Assembly (NCBI RefSeq): GCF_030816295.1
Contig: NZ_JAUSXV010000001.1
Location: 1,364,001-1,428,000 of the forward strand
Direction of reading: 5' to 3'
From: Microbacterium natoriense
GTDB lineage: Bacteria > Actinomycetota > Actinomycetes > Actinomycetales > Microbacteriaceae
DNA: 64,000 nucleotides
Of the stretch, positions 6,990-15,425 are shown piece after piece (positions within the stretch are counted from its first letter, which is position 1; every line of letters begins with the position of its first letter). Both the position numbers and the translations under genes were made by a program. Below the pieces are notes generated by a model. That model was not told the DNA's origin and did no database searches. It worked only from the letters and a program-made list of their open reading frames with translations.

Positions 6990-8009
6990 GTGTCGATGCA
7001 AGCTGAGAGACTTTCCCTTATGACCTTTCGCACCGCTGATGGCGCAAGCTATGAGGGACGTGACGAATCAGGGAATGAGACGTTTCGCGTCTCTATACCG
7101 TCTGACGAGCACGGCTACTTCGGACGCGAGTGCCCAGTATGCCAGCAGATCTTCAGGATGCATCTAGACGACTACAAGGCGCTTCCCGACGATCTGATCC
7201 TGACCTGTCCGTACTGCGGACATCAAGAGGAGCACACAAGCTTCGTGACCTCGCAGCAGCAAGAACGCGTGATGCGCGTTGCTCAGGACGCCGCGATGCA
7301 ACTCATATCCGAGGCTCTCGGAGGTCTCGGACGATCGGGTCGAAGCAACAAGTTCGTGAAGATCACCTACAGGTCGATGCCCTTCTATCCACAGCCTCTC
7401 CCAGATATCGACGAGGAGCAGCTTGTCAGGGAGCGAACGTGCGTGACGTGCGGTATCCGCTATGCCGTCTTTGGCGAGCACTCCTTCTGCCCCGTCAGCG
7501 GAGCTCTCGATGCAGGCGAGGTCGCCCGCGATGCGCTGGGAGCGGAAGCCTCGAAGCTGAGCGCGCTCGACAGCATTCCCGGCCCCCAACGAGCCGCCTT
7601 GAGAGAGCAAGGAGTGTTCGACCGTATTGCAGTCGACACGCTCAGCAGAGTCGTGGGCGTCGTTGAGCGATTGGCGCGGGCTGAGTTCGAACGCCGCGTC
7701 GAACCTGCGGGTCAAATCCTAAAAGGAAAAGGCAACGTCTTTCAGAGGCTGGATGACCTGGCCGACCTCTACTCCGCTCACCTGGATATCGATCCGCGAC
7801 TCGTTCCAGATGTCGACTGGGTTCTCCTCACGAAGCTTTGGGCAACACGTCACGCACACGTGCACGCCGGCGGGCTTGTCGATACGAAGTATCTGCAAAT
7901 CGTGAACTACTCATCGCTGAAGGTGGGTCAGCGCATCGTCGTGACCGCAGACGACGCCAGAAACGCAATCCGACAGGCGATGATCCTCTGCTCTATCTTG
8001 GCTGGGTAG
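6990..8009 (+). CDS. Zinc-ribbon protein with C-terminal HEPN-like domain
   Basis: This 339-residue protein carries two zinc-finger-like clusters: CPVC at 48-51 with CPYC at 73-76, and CVTC at 151-154 with a further Cys at 167. The helical C-terminal third contains TRHAHVHAGG, whose R287-x4-H292 spacing and trailing HAGGLVD match the catalytic R-x4-6-H loop of HEPN ribonucleases common in abortive-infection and toxin proteins. It may therefore recognise nucleic acid through its zinc ribbons and cleave RNA through HEPN; no activity is proven. GTG 6990 is 16 bases after the ASCH stop; ATG 6996 or ATG 7020 (with GAGAG about ten bases upstream) are equally possible starts. Base composition is noticeably less GC-rich than the flanks, a sign of transfer. 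Confidence 0.65.
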   Translation: MSMQAERLSLMTFRTADGASYEGRDESGNETFRVSIPSDEHGYFGRECPVCQQIFRMHLDDYKALPDDLILTCPYCGHQEEHTSFVTSQQQERVMRVAQDAAMQLISEALGGLGRSGRSNKFVKITYRSMPFYPQPLPDIDEEQLVRERTCVTCGIRYAVFGEHSFCPVSGALDAGEVARDALGAEASKLSALDSIPGPQRAALREQGVFDRIAVDTLSRVVGVVERLARAEFERRVEPAGQILKGKGNVFQRLDDLADLYSAHLDIDPRLVPDVDWVLLTKLWATRHAHVHAGGLVDTKYLQIVNYSSLKVGQRIVVTADDARNAIRQAMILCSILAG

Positions 8010-8238
8010 GACGCCTCGGATCTCGCCTGACCGAAACACCGAGACACGCTTCGTCGCAGATTCTGACAACTCGGGTGAGACAAGTCAGCGGCGGGTCGCG
8101 CTAGAGATTTCGCGTGATTCCGGTGATCGTTCGTCTCATCTCATGACAGGTCTCGTGAGATCGGACAGGTCTGCTGTCCCGTCGGAAGCGGAGATCTCTC
8201 ACTTCGGTGTCAATCCGTTCGCGAACGTGGCGAGCGTC
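8010..8238. other. Non-coding stretch at the right edge of the low-GC island
   Basis: No gene is visible in these 229 bases. The 9-mer GACAGGTCT occurs twice (8143-8151 and 8162-8170), flanked by GTCTC/GAGAC-like words. It might be a decayed mobile-element end or a regulatory repeat, but no transposase or clear terminal inverted repeat was found. Confidence 0.35.
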
Positions 8239-9222
8239 TCACGCGAGTCGCGCATACGGTGACGGGTCTCTGAGGTGAGCGGCGAGCCGCTCGATAGCGC
8301 CCGCGAGCTCGGCTGGCTCGATGACAGTCACCGGAGCGGTGAGTGCTATCTCTGCAACCGTCATCGCGAGCCGTCCGAGATCTTCGCTGCGGATTCCGAC
8401 GACGCAATGCTCTGCCTGCGCCTCTTCCACAGTGTGGTCGGCCCACTGAAGCACGCCCTCGACTTCGGTGAAAGGTGTGTGGATGACGAGGGTCGCATCG
8501 TGATGGCGCCGCGTGCGGCCGATCGAGTTCGCGACGAACTCGGCCGCGTCTCCGCCCGGAACCTCACGGGGCGTGAAATGACTGCCGACCGGCCGCGGCT
8601 CCCGGATCCGGTCCAGTCGGAACGTTCTCCAATCGCGACGGTCTCCATCCCACGCGACGAGATACCACCGTCGTCCGGCTGTGACGAGCTGGTGCGGCTC
8701 GACGTTCCGCCTGCTGCTTTCACCGTCGCTTCGCAGGTAGTCGAACCGCACGTGCTCATGGTCGCGACAGGCCGCAGCGAACACACTCAGCGACTCCGGA
8801 TGGATGACGTTGTCATCCACTGTCCGACGCAGTGAGGCGACACTCGAATGCAGCGCCGACACGCGGCGGCGCAGCCGATGAGGCAGGAGCGCTTCGATCT
8901 TCGCCAGCGCCCGCAGCGACGTCTCCTCGATCCCGCTGACGGCTGCTTCGGCCGCGTAGCGCAATCCGATGGACACCGCGACGGCCTCTTCGTCGTCGAG
9001 GATCAATGGAGGCACGTGCGCTCCCGCCGCGAGCCGGTAGCCGCCGTACCTCCCCGAAGTGGAATCGACCGGATAACCGAGATCGCGTAGGCGGTCGAGG
9101 TCTCGGCGCACCGTTCGCTCGGCCACCCCGAGCCGAGCCGCAAGTTCCGCACAGGGCCAGAAGCGGTGAGTCTGCAGAAGCGACAGCAGTTGCAGAGCTC
9201 TGCTCGTGGAATCAGTTCGCAT
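8239..9222 (-). CDS. WYL-domain transcriptional regulator (YafY-type, DeoR-like HTH)
   Basis: This 327-residue protein has an N-terminal winged helix (ELAARLGVAERTVRRDLDRL, about residues 25-45), a linker rich in Arg, and a WYL domain with the motif RRWYLVAWD near residue 195 and the downstream FRLDRI block. WYL domains sense ligands, in several cases single-stranded nucleic acid, and also bind other effectors. It is divergently transcribed from an epoxide hydrolase; regulators of this type usually control the neighbouring enzyme. A 15-bp palindrome lies between the two. Confidence 0.92.
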   Translation of the reverse strand: MRTDSTSRALQLLSLLQTHRFWPCAELAARLGVAERTVRRDLDRLRDLGYPVDSTSGRYGGYRLAAGAHVPPLILDDEEAVAVSIGLRYAAEAAVSGIEETSLRALAKIEALLPHRLRRRVSALHSSVASLRRTVDDNVIHPESLSVFAAACRDHEHVRFDYLRSDGESSRRNVEPHQLVTAGRRWYLVAWDGDRRDWRTFRLDRIREPRPVGSHFTPREVPGGDAAEFVANSIGRTRRHHDATLVIHTPFTEVEGVLQWADHTVEEAQAEHCVVGIRSEDLGRLAMTVAEIALTAPVTVIEPAELAGAIERLAAHLRDPSPYARLA

Positions 9223-9245
9223 GATCTCAGCTTGCCGAAGATCTA

Positions 9246-9260
9246 GGACATCCGGTGTCC
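9246..9260. promoter_or_regulatory. Palindromic operator between WYL regulator and epoxide hydrolase
   Basis: GGACA-TCCGG-TGTCC is an inverted repeat in the divergent intergenic region, 24 bases upstream of the WYL gene start. It is a reasonable binding site for the regulator, acting on its own gene and on the hydrolase. Confidence 0.5.
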
Positions 9261-9330
9261 AGAATGCGTCCTACGTTCGGAGCGCAGCCGATCCGTGACG
9301 CGATCTGGCGCCAATCTCAAAGGAGCATCC

Positions 9331-10281
9331 GTGAACCTGTCCGATTTCCCCGACCCCACCCTCATCCCCGTCAACGGCATCGAACTCGAAGTCTTCGAGG
9401 CAGGACGAGAGAACGCGGGGAATCCCGTAGTGCTGTGCCACGGATGGCCGGGCCATGCCTCCGTCTGGCGGTATCAGGTGCCTGCCCTCGTCGCTGCGGG
9501 GTACCACGTCATCGTGCCGAACCAGCGTGGCTACGGCAACTCCTCGCGGCCGACTGACGTGACGGCCTACGACATCGAACACCTCTCGGGCGATCTTGTC
9601 GCACTTCTCGATCACTACGGATACGACAAGGCGATCTTCGTCGGTCACGACTGGGGCGCAAGCGTCGTCTGGGGGCTGACTCTGCTGCACCCCAACCGTG
9701 TGGACAAGGTGATCAACTTGAGCCTGCCCTACCAGGAGCGCGGAGAGGTTCCGTGGATCGAACTCATGGAAGCCGTGCTCGGCGGTGACTTCTACTTCGT
9801 CCACTTCAATCGACAGCCCGGCGTCGCGGACGCCGTGTTCGATGAGAACGCGTTCCAGTTCCTTCGTAACCTGTACCGGAAGAACGTACCGCCACGTCCG
9901 CCTCAGCCCGGGATGGAGTTCATCGATCTCGCCCGAGCAGAGGCACCACTCGGCGAGCCCGTCATGAGCGACGACGAACTCGCCGTTCTCGTCTCCGCCT
10001 TCGAAACCTCGGGATTCACGGGCGGTGTGAACTGGTACAGGAACCTTGACCGCAACTGGCACCTGCTCGCCGACGTGGCCCCGATCATCCACCAGCCCGC
10101 ACTCATGATCTACGCCGACAGAGACATGGTCCAGAGATCCGAGACGCTTGCGGACTTCGTGCCGAACGTGGACGTCGTCAGCCTCGACTGCGGGCACTGG
10201 ATCCAGCAGGAGAAGCCCACCGAGCTCAACGAGGCGATCTTGAACTGGCTGCAGCGACAGGGAGCCGTCATCGTCGAGTGA
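9331..10281 (+). CDS. Epoxide hydrolase-like alpha/beta hydrolase
   Basis: From GTG 9331 the protein has 316 residues. AAAGGAG lies just upstream, while longer starts lack such a site. The oxyanion motif HGWPG (37-41) and the nucleophile elbow GHDWGAS with Asp107 at the nucleophile position mark the epoxide hydrolase/haloalkane dehalogenase branch. HGWPG and overall length favour epoxide hydrolase, which opens epoxides to diols through an Asp-ester intermediate. The acid and histidine are in YADRDMVQ and DCGHWIQ. Its gene ends within the convergent oxidoreductase gene (14-base overlap). Divergence from the WYL regulator suggests inducer-dependent expression. Confidence 0.85.
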   Translation: MNLSDFPDPTLIPVNGIELEVFEAGRENAGNPVVLCHGWPGHASVWRYQVPALVAAGYHVIVPNQRGYGNSSRPTDVTAYDIEHLSGDLVALLDHYGYDKAIFVGHDWGASVVWGLTLLHPNRVDKVINLSLPYQERGEVPWIELMEAVLGGDFYFVHFNRQPGVADAVFDENAFQFLRNLYRKNVPPRPPQPGMEFIDLARAEAPLGEPVMSDDELAVLVSAFETSGFTGGVNWYRNLDRNWHLLADVAPIIHQPALMIYADRDMVQRSETLADFVPNVDVVSLDCGHWIQQEKPTELNEAILNWLQRQGAVIVE

Positions 10282-11260
10282 CCAGCACCACGTTGCCCCG
10301 CTTGCGTCCGGTGTCGACGTAGCGGTGCGCTTCGACGATGTCGGCCAGATCGAAGGACCTGTCGATGACGGCCTGGAAGCGGCCGGCGTCCGCGAGGCTG
10401 ACGAGGTGCGCGAGCTCGTCAGCGCCGGGCGTGCCGACGTTCCAGGTGACGAGCTTTCCTGAGCGGCGGCTCTGCCCGCGGCTGCGCAGCATCGACCACA
10501 GGTCGCTGATGACGAGCAGGAGCGCCCCGCCGGGGTTGATGGATGCCTGTACCCGGCTGAACGGGGCGTTGCCGACGCAGTCGACGATCACGTCGTACGT
10601 GCCGCCTCCCGCGGCGAAGTCCTGGCGGGTGTAGTCGACGACCCGGTCGGCGCCGAGTGAGGTGACGAGCGAGGCGTTGCCCTCGCTCGTCACGGCGGTG
10701 ACGTCGGCGCCGAGATGCTTCGCCAGCTGGATCGCCGCAGTCCCGACCGCGCCGGATGCTCCGTTCACGAGCACCGAGGTGCCCGGCCCGATCGTGATCT
10801 GTCCGAAGAAGCCCAGCGCGGTGATGCCGCCGAACACGAGGGTCACGGCTTCCTCGAGCGTCATGCTCGCAGGAGCACGGGTGATCGCCCCGTCGGCCGG
10901 CACACACACGTACTCAGCGTGGCCGCCGAACGCTCCGCCCATCGCCGCGATGACACGGTCGCCGGCGGTGAAAGCGGTGACACCCGAGCCGACGGCTTCG
11001 ACGACGCCGGCGGCATCCATGCCCAGAATCGGATGCTTCGGCCGGAACACGCCGAGCCCGGCGGCCGCGAGCAGACCGAGGCCGGCCGGGATGTCGCGAG
11101 CGCGGGACCGATGGTCGGCGATGCTCACCGTGCTCGCGTGCACCCGGATCAGCACTTCGCCGGGCCTCGGCGAAGGGGTGGGGCGCTGCTCGAGGTGCAC
11201 TTGCTCGGGGCCGCCGAAGCGGCGATAGACGGCCGCGGTCATGGTCGTGTCGGTTGTCAT
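10268..11260 (-). CDS. NAD(P)-dependent quinone oxidoreductase-like MDR protein
   Basis: This 330-residue medium-chain dehydrogenase/reductase lacks the catalytic zinc ligands. It has the MDR entry ILGMDAAGVVEAVG and the Rossmann motif VLVNGASGAVGTAAIQLAKHLGA, seen here as NGASGAVG then AIQLAKHLGA, with ADRVVDY following. Such enzymes reduce quinones, enones or related electrophiles using NADPH. ATG 11260 was chosen because the conserved fold starts soon after; the open frame upstream is Arg-rich and lacks homology. It converges on the epoxide hydrolase gene and diverges from the membrane protein at 11392. A related MDR gene lies at 32112. Confidence 0.87.
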   Translation of the reverse strand: MTTDTTMTAAVYRRFGGPEQVHLEQRPTPSPRPGEVLIRVHASTVSIADHRSRARDIPAGLGLLAAAGLGVFRPKHPILGMDAAGVVEAVGSGVTAFTAGDRVIAAMGGAFGGHAEYVCVPADGAITRAPASMTLEEAVTLVFGGITALGFFGQITIGPGTSVLVNGASGAVGTAAIQLAKHLGADVTAVTSEGNASLVTSLGADRVVDYTRQDFAAGGGTYDVIVDCVGNAPFSRVQASINPGGALLLVISDLWSMLRSRGQSRRSGKLVTWNVGTPGADELAHLVSLADAGRFQAVIDRSFDLADIVEAHRYVDTGRKRGNVVLVTRR

Positions 11261-11391
11261 GACTCGATGCTCGCCGCCTCGGGTTCGCGCGTCATCGGCC
11301 GGCAGACCAGGATCCGTCCGGCCGAAAGTACGACTCCGAGTCCGTGCGGAAGGCCGATGTCCGCCGTCCTCGCTCACGCCAGCATCGAGAC

Positions 11392-12084
11392 ATGTCGGAA
11401 CACATGAAGGTCTCCCACCCGCCTGCCGGACAACCGCAGCGGCGTTCGAAGAGCGGATGGCCGGCGATTGCCGGCCTCCTGCTGCTCAGCGCACTCCCGG
11501 TGTTCGGAGGGGCGCTTCGGCTGACGGAGGTGAGCACGAACCCCGAGGGCGCAGGCCTCCTGCCCTCAGCGGTGGTATTGGTCGCGCACATCGTGGCGAT
11601 GACCGTGTACTGCGTTCTCGGCGCCTTCCAGTTCTCGCCGGCACTGCGTATCCGGCATCGCTGGCACCGCGCCGCCGGCCGCGTCCTGATCCCCGCCGCC
11701 TTCATCGCGGCGCTGTCCGCCATCTGGCTTGCGGTGTTCTTCGGCGGCCACCTCGATGAGCTCGCACTCGCGATGGTCCGCCTGGTTTTCGCGACAGCGA
11801 TGACGGTGTTCCTCGTGCGGGCGGTGATCGCGATCACGCGCCGCGACTTCGCTGCACACGGTGCATGGATGACACGCGCCTACGCGATCGCCGTCTCCGG
11901 CGGAACCCAGGCGCTGGTCTTCGCGCTGTGGACGATCCCCCTCGGCGAAGTGGACGCTTTCGGTGAGGCCTGGCTGGTCGCGACGGCGTTCGTGGTCAAC
12001 AGCATCGTGGCGGAGCTGCTCATCCGTCGACGGACCGGCCGGCGGGTGCGCCGCGTGTCGGATCGAGGTGCGCTTGTATCCTGA
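11392..12084 (+). CDS. DUF2306-type membrane protein
   Basis: From ATG 11392 the protein has 230 residues. It has six probable transmembrane helices, beginning with AIAGLLLLSALPVFGG, and the signature HRWHRAAGR between helices, which is typical of the DUF2306 family. The role of that family is unknown. The start could also be ATG 11404. The stop lies five bases before the start of a sensor kinase, so it is probably co-transcribed with the two-component system that follows and may be the signal-facing partner or a target. Confidence 0.8.
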   Translation: MSEHMKVSHPPAGQPQRRSKSGWPAIAGLLLLSALPVFGGALRLTEVSTNPEGAGLLPSAVVLVAHIVAMTVYCVLGAFQFSPALRIRHRWHRAAGRVLIPAAFIAALSAIWLAVFFGGHLDELALAMVRLVFATAMTVFLVRAVIAITRRDFAAHGAWMTRAYAIAVSGGTQALVFALWTIPLGEVDAFGEAWLVATAFVVNSIVAELLIRRRTGRRVRRVSDRGALVS

Positions 12085-12088
12085 CGGA

Positions 12089-13204
12089 GTGACCGGGCTT
12101 CTGCGTTCCGCGTGGAGGGCGCCGAGCGCCGTGCCCCCTCCGCCGCGCCGGGTCTGGCGGGATTGGGTTCTGCTGGCCCTCGTCGCCGTGCTGGCGGTGG
12201 TCGAGGGCAGCCTCCGAACCGACCTGCAGCAGCCGTTGGTCTCGGTGCTCGTGCTCCTCGCCGTGCTGCCGACCGTGCTGTGGCGTCGCACCAGGCCGCT
12301 GGTGATGCTCGTCATCGTGATGGTGCCGCTCGGGCTGCTCCTGCCCGATTCGACCCTCTACACGAGCCTCTTCGTCATGGTGATGGTCTACGCACTCTTC
12401 CGCTGGGGATCAGGTCGCGACCTCGTGATCGGGTCGGTCATCCTCCTTGCGAGCCTCGGCCTCACGTTCGTCCGCGGGGAAGGCCTCGATGATCTCATCG
12501 GCGGGTTCGCGCTGCTGCTGACGATGGTGCTGCTCGGGATCGCGTTCCGTTATCGGGCCGGATCCCGGCAGCGTCGTCTCGATCGCATCAGGATGCTGGA
12601 GCGCGAGCATCTTGCCCGTGATCTGCATGACACCGTCGCCCACCACGTCTCGGCCATCGCAATCCGGGCCCAGGCGGGCCTGGCGGTGGCGACGCGAGAC
12701 CCCCGAGCGGCGGAGGACGCGCTCGGCGTGATCGAAGCGGAGGCGGCCAAGACTCTGAGCGAACTGCGGTCCATGGTGCGGGTGCTGAGACAGGGCGATA
12801 CGGCGGAGCTCGCACCCAGTCCGAGGCTGGGCGACATCGAGCAGCTCGCCGGAACGAGGCCGGGCGGTGTGGCAGTCGTCGTGAAGGTCACGGGCGATGA
12901 CGGCAGCATCCCGCCGCCCGTCGCAGCCGCTGTCTTCCGCCTCGCGCAGGAGTCCGTGACCAACGCCCTCCGTCACGCCCGGCAGGTCACGCGAGTGGAT
13001 GTGCTCGTGCAGGCGGATGCAGGCAAGCTGACGTTGAGCGTGACGAATGACGGAGAGGTCGCCGCGTCTCCCACGCCCGGATTCGGGATCATCGGCATGA
13101 TGGAGCGCGCCGCCCTGCTCGGCGGCACCTGCCAGGCGGGACCCGCGCCGGGCGGCGGATGGGTCGTCACCGCAGTGCTCCCTCGTGTTGGATGGGCAGC
13201 ATGA
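12089..13204 (+). CDS. Sensor histidine kinase of the NarL/DesK type
   Basis: This 371-residue kinase has an N-terminal bundle of about five membrane helices (from WVLLALVAVLAVV on) with no large extracellular loop, as in DesK-like sensors of membrane state. The HisKA_3 motif LARDLHDTVAHHVS carries the phosphoacceptor His, and the ATPase domain shows the N-box ESVTNALRHA and the G-box GFGIIGM. GTG 12089 was chosen because GACGGA precedes it and it follows the DUF2306 stop directly. The end overlaps the response regulator ATG (ATGA). Confidence 0.93.
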   Translation: MTGLLRSAWRAPSAVPPPPRRVWRDWVLLALVAVLAVVEGSLRTDLQQPLVSVLVLLAVLPTVLWRRTRPLVMLVIVMVPLGLLLPDSTLYTSLFVMVMVYALFRWGSGRDLVIGSVILLASLGLTFVRGEGLDDLIGGFALLLTMVLLGIAFRYRAGSRQRRLDRIRMLEREHLARDLHDTVAHHVSAIAIRAQAGLAVATRDPRAAEDALGVIEAEAAKTLSELRSMVRVLRQGDTAELAPSPRLGDIEQLAGTRPGGVAVVVKVTGDDGSIPPPVAAAVFRLAQESVTNALRHARQVTRVDVLVQADAGKLTLSVTNDGEVAASPTPGFGIIGMMERAALLGGTCQAGPAPGGGWVVTAVLPRVGWAA

Positions 13205-13878
13205 CCATCCGCGTGCTCGTCGCCGACGACCAGGAACTCGTGCGCACGGGGCTGAGCATGATCCTCGGCGCGCAGCCGGACATCGAGGTCGTGGGTCAGG
13301 CCGTCGACGGCAACGAAGCCGTCGCCCTCGCCCGCAGTCTGCGACCCGACGTCTGCCTGTTCGACATCCGCATGCCCGACCTCGACGGTATCGAGGCCAC
13401 TCGTGTGCTCGCCGGCCCAGGTGCGGACGACCCGATGGCGGTCGTCGTCATCACGACCTTCGACCTCGACGAGTACGTCTTCGCGGCGCTGCGGGCGGGC
13501 GCCAAGGGCTTTCTGCTCAAGGATGCCGGACCGGAGCTGCTCGCCCAGGCGATCCGCGCTGCGGCCCGCGGGGATGCTCTGATCGCCCCCGATGTCACGG
13601 TGCGGCTGCTCGAGGCGTTCGCCGGGGCGGGGCCCGCAGCCCCTCCGCCGCAGCCGGTCGAGCCGCTCACCGAACGCGAGGAACAGGTGCTCGCGAAGGT
13701 CGCGGGCGGACTGAGCAACAGCGAGATCGCGAGAGAGTTGTACATCACCCTCAGTACGGTGAAGACGCACGTCGCGAGCCTGATGACCAAGCTCGGCGCT
13801 CGCAACCGCGTCGAGATCGCCATCTGGGCACATCAGACGGGGCGGATGCGCGCCCGAACCACCGGCGAGGGCCACTAG
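13201..13878 (+). CDS. LuxR/NarL-family response regulator
   Basis: This 225-residue protein has a receiver domain with acidic pocket VADDQ, the phospho-acceptor Asp in LFDIRMP, the conserved Thr in ITTFD and Lys in LLKDAG. It is followed by a LuxR HTH (LTEREEQVLAKVAGGLS ... LSTVKTHVASLMTKL). ATG 13201 overlaps the kinase stop, so the pair is translationally coupled. Targets may include the DUF2306 gene of the same operon. Confidence 0.95.
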   Translation: MTIRVLVADDQELVRTGLSMILGAQPDIEVVGQAVDGNEAVALARSLRPDVCLFDIRMPDLDGIEATRVLAGPGADDPMAVVVITTFDLDEYVFAALRAGAKGFLLKDAGPELLAQAIRAAARGDALIAPDVTVRLLEAFAGAGPAAPPPQPVEPLTEREEQVLAKVAGGLSNSEIARELYITLSTVKTHVASLMTKLGARNRVEIAIWAHQTGRMRARTTGEGH

Positions 13879-13970
13879 CTCCGCGCGCTCGACCCAGGCG
13901 AAGCGGCTCTCGTGCTGGAGCTACTCGGCATTCGCCATCCTTGACGCACCCGGCCAGGGAAGCGGCTGCT

Positions 13971-14768
13971 TCACGCCTGATAGCGCGTGGCGAGGTCGGC
14001 GCCCAGGTTTCCGCTCATGATGAGGCGCTCGGCGCTGGCGAGCTGATCGAGAGGATCGATCGCCTCCAGTCCGGGGAGGCAGAGGATCTCGCCATGGGAG
14101 AAGGCCGCCCATGCTGCCCGAGCGACATCTTGCGGAGTCATCGCGTTCGGCAGCTGCGAGGCTCCGCCGTTCCACTCGGATGACACGAGGCCTGGGCAGA
14201 CCACGGTCGCGTGCACGCCGGTGCCTGCCAGCTCCGTCGCCAGAACCCGGGTGAACGCGACCGTCCCCGCCTTCGCGCCGACGTACAGCGCACGCTTCGG
14301 CAATGTGCGGCCGACGCCCTCAGGAGGTGCGGACACCCCCGCGCTGAAGGCGAGATTCGAGGCGACGGTGATCACCCCTCCATGCCCGCGATCCAGCATG
14401 GAGGGGAGGACAGCTCTGGTCAGCGCGGGTGTGGCGTCGGCGTTGAGCGTCCACGCGCGCTCCAGGTCGTGCGGATCGATCTCGGAGAACGGGCCGTAAG
14501 CGCTGACGCCGGCGTTCGAAACCAGCAGGTCGACATCTCCCGCGCCGGCACGTTCGACGGCGCGCTGGAGTCCCTGGCGGTCTGAGAGGTCTGCGGCCAC
14601 GATCTCGGATGTCGCTCCGATGCCGGCGAACTCGTTCGCGAGAGCCGATAGGCGGTCTTCGCGACGTGCGACCAGGACGAGGTCGTAGCCCTCGTGCGCA
14701 AGCAAGGTGGCGGTTGCGGCACCGATGCCGGAGCTTGCTCCGGTGATGAAGGCGATCGGTCGAGTCAT
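13971..14768 (-). CDS. Short-chain dehydrogenase/reductase
   Basis: This 265-residue classical SDR has the cofactor motif TGASSGIGAA near residue 10, SNAG, and the catalytic YVGAK (YxxxK) in the second half. ARRED after beta-2 has an Arg that favours NADP(H). The substrate is unknown. The gene is divergent from a MarR regulator with a large palindrome between them, so it is the likely target of that regulator. ATG 14768 was chosen because the dinucleotide-binding strand follows at once; the upstream open frame is antisense to the MarR gene. Confidence 0.92.
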   Translation of the reverse strand: MTRPIAFITGASSGIGAATATLLAHEGYDLVLVARREDRLSALANEFAGIGATSEIVAADLSDRQGLQRAVERAGAGDVDLLVSNAGVSAYGPFSEIDPHDLERAWTLNADATPALTRAVLPSMLDRGHGGVITVASNLAFSAGVSAPPEGVGRTLPKRALYVGAKAGTVAFTRVLATELAGTGVHATVVCPGLVSSEWNGGASQLPNAMTPQDVARAAWAAFSHGEILCLPGLEAIDPLDQLASAERLIMSGNLGADLATRYQA

Positions 14769-14785
14769 AGTAGGTCCAACTTCTT

Positions 14786-14813
14786 TATAGATATCAAGAT
14801 CTTGATGACTATA
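14786..14813. promoter_or_regulatory. 28-bp MarR-type operator between SDR and MarR genes
   Basis: The core ATCAAGATCTTGAT (14793-14806) is a perfect palindrome, and TATAG (14786-14790) and CTATA (14809-14813) extend the same symmetry axis. AT-rich promoter elements for both genes overlap it. This is the layout expected for autorepression by the MarR protein together with control of the SDR. Confidence 0.75.
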
Positions 14814-14831
14814 CAACAGTAAACTCGATCT

Positions 14832-15302
14832 GTGAACGATTCTTCGAACAGCTCCGATCCGCGCGCGCGCACAGTCTGGGCGTTGCGACGAGCCGAATTG
14901 GCAGTCCAGGGTCTGAAGGAGCGGCAGCTTCGACCTGTCGGGATCACTGCCTCGCACTATGCCCTCCTCGTATCGATCGACTCCGAGCCGGGCTTGGCCG
15001 GCGCGACCCTGGCGCGCCGGCTGAACATCACACCGCAAGCGATCGCCTCCCTTGTAGCGCGGCTCGTCGAGCGGGGTTTCATCGAGCGTCGCCCTCACCC
15101 GCGACACCCCAACGTCCGAGAACTGCACCTGACCGACGAAGGCCGTCGTTCGCTCAGCAGGGCCGATGACGTCGTACAACGCATCGAGCAACGAGTCGAA
15201 GACCTTCTCGGAACTGTGCAGGCCGACGAGCTTCGAGTGATGCTCGATGCGATCGCATTCTCGCTCGCGCACGCCGACGACGGACAGGCGGAGCCGTCGT
15301 GA
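14832..15302 (+). CDS. MarR-family transcriptional regulator
   Basis: This 156-residue winged-helix dimeric regulator shows ATLARRLNITPQAIASLVARLVERGFIERR as helix-turn-helix and wing entry (about residues 58-87), followed by the LTDEGRR block. GTG 14832 has no obvious ribosome site and lies close to a -10-like TATACA, so translation may be leaderless. It probably releases the 14786-14813 operator on binding a phenolic or similar ligand and so controls the SDR gene. Confidence 0.92.
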   Translation: MNDSSNSSDPRARTVWALRRAELAVQGLKERQLRPVGITASHYALLVSIDSEPGLAGATLARRLNITPQAIASLVARLVERGFIERRPHPRHPNVRELHLTDEGRRSLSRADDVVQRIEQRVEDLLGTVQADELRVMLDAIAFSLAHADDGQAEPS

Positions 15303-15425
15303 CGAGTCTCAAGGAGCTTCTCGCGGTTGATCGAACGGGGGCGGAAAAGAAGTAGCCGGGCGTCTTTCGGGGCGCAGCAGCAACCGCGCGCCGACGACGG
15401 CGCTGGCTGCGCTCGCAGAGAACCT

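Noticed and set aside
8010..8238. Insertion sequence remnant
   Set aside because: GTCTC/GAGAC-like words recall mobile-element ends, but there is no transposase fragment and no clear terminal inverted repeat.
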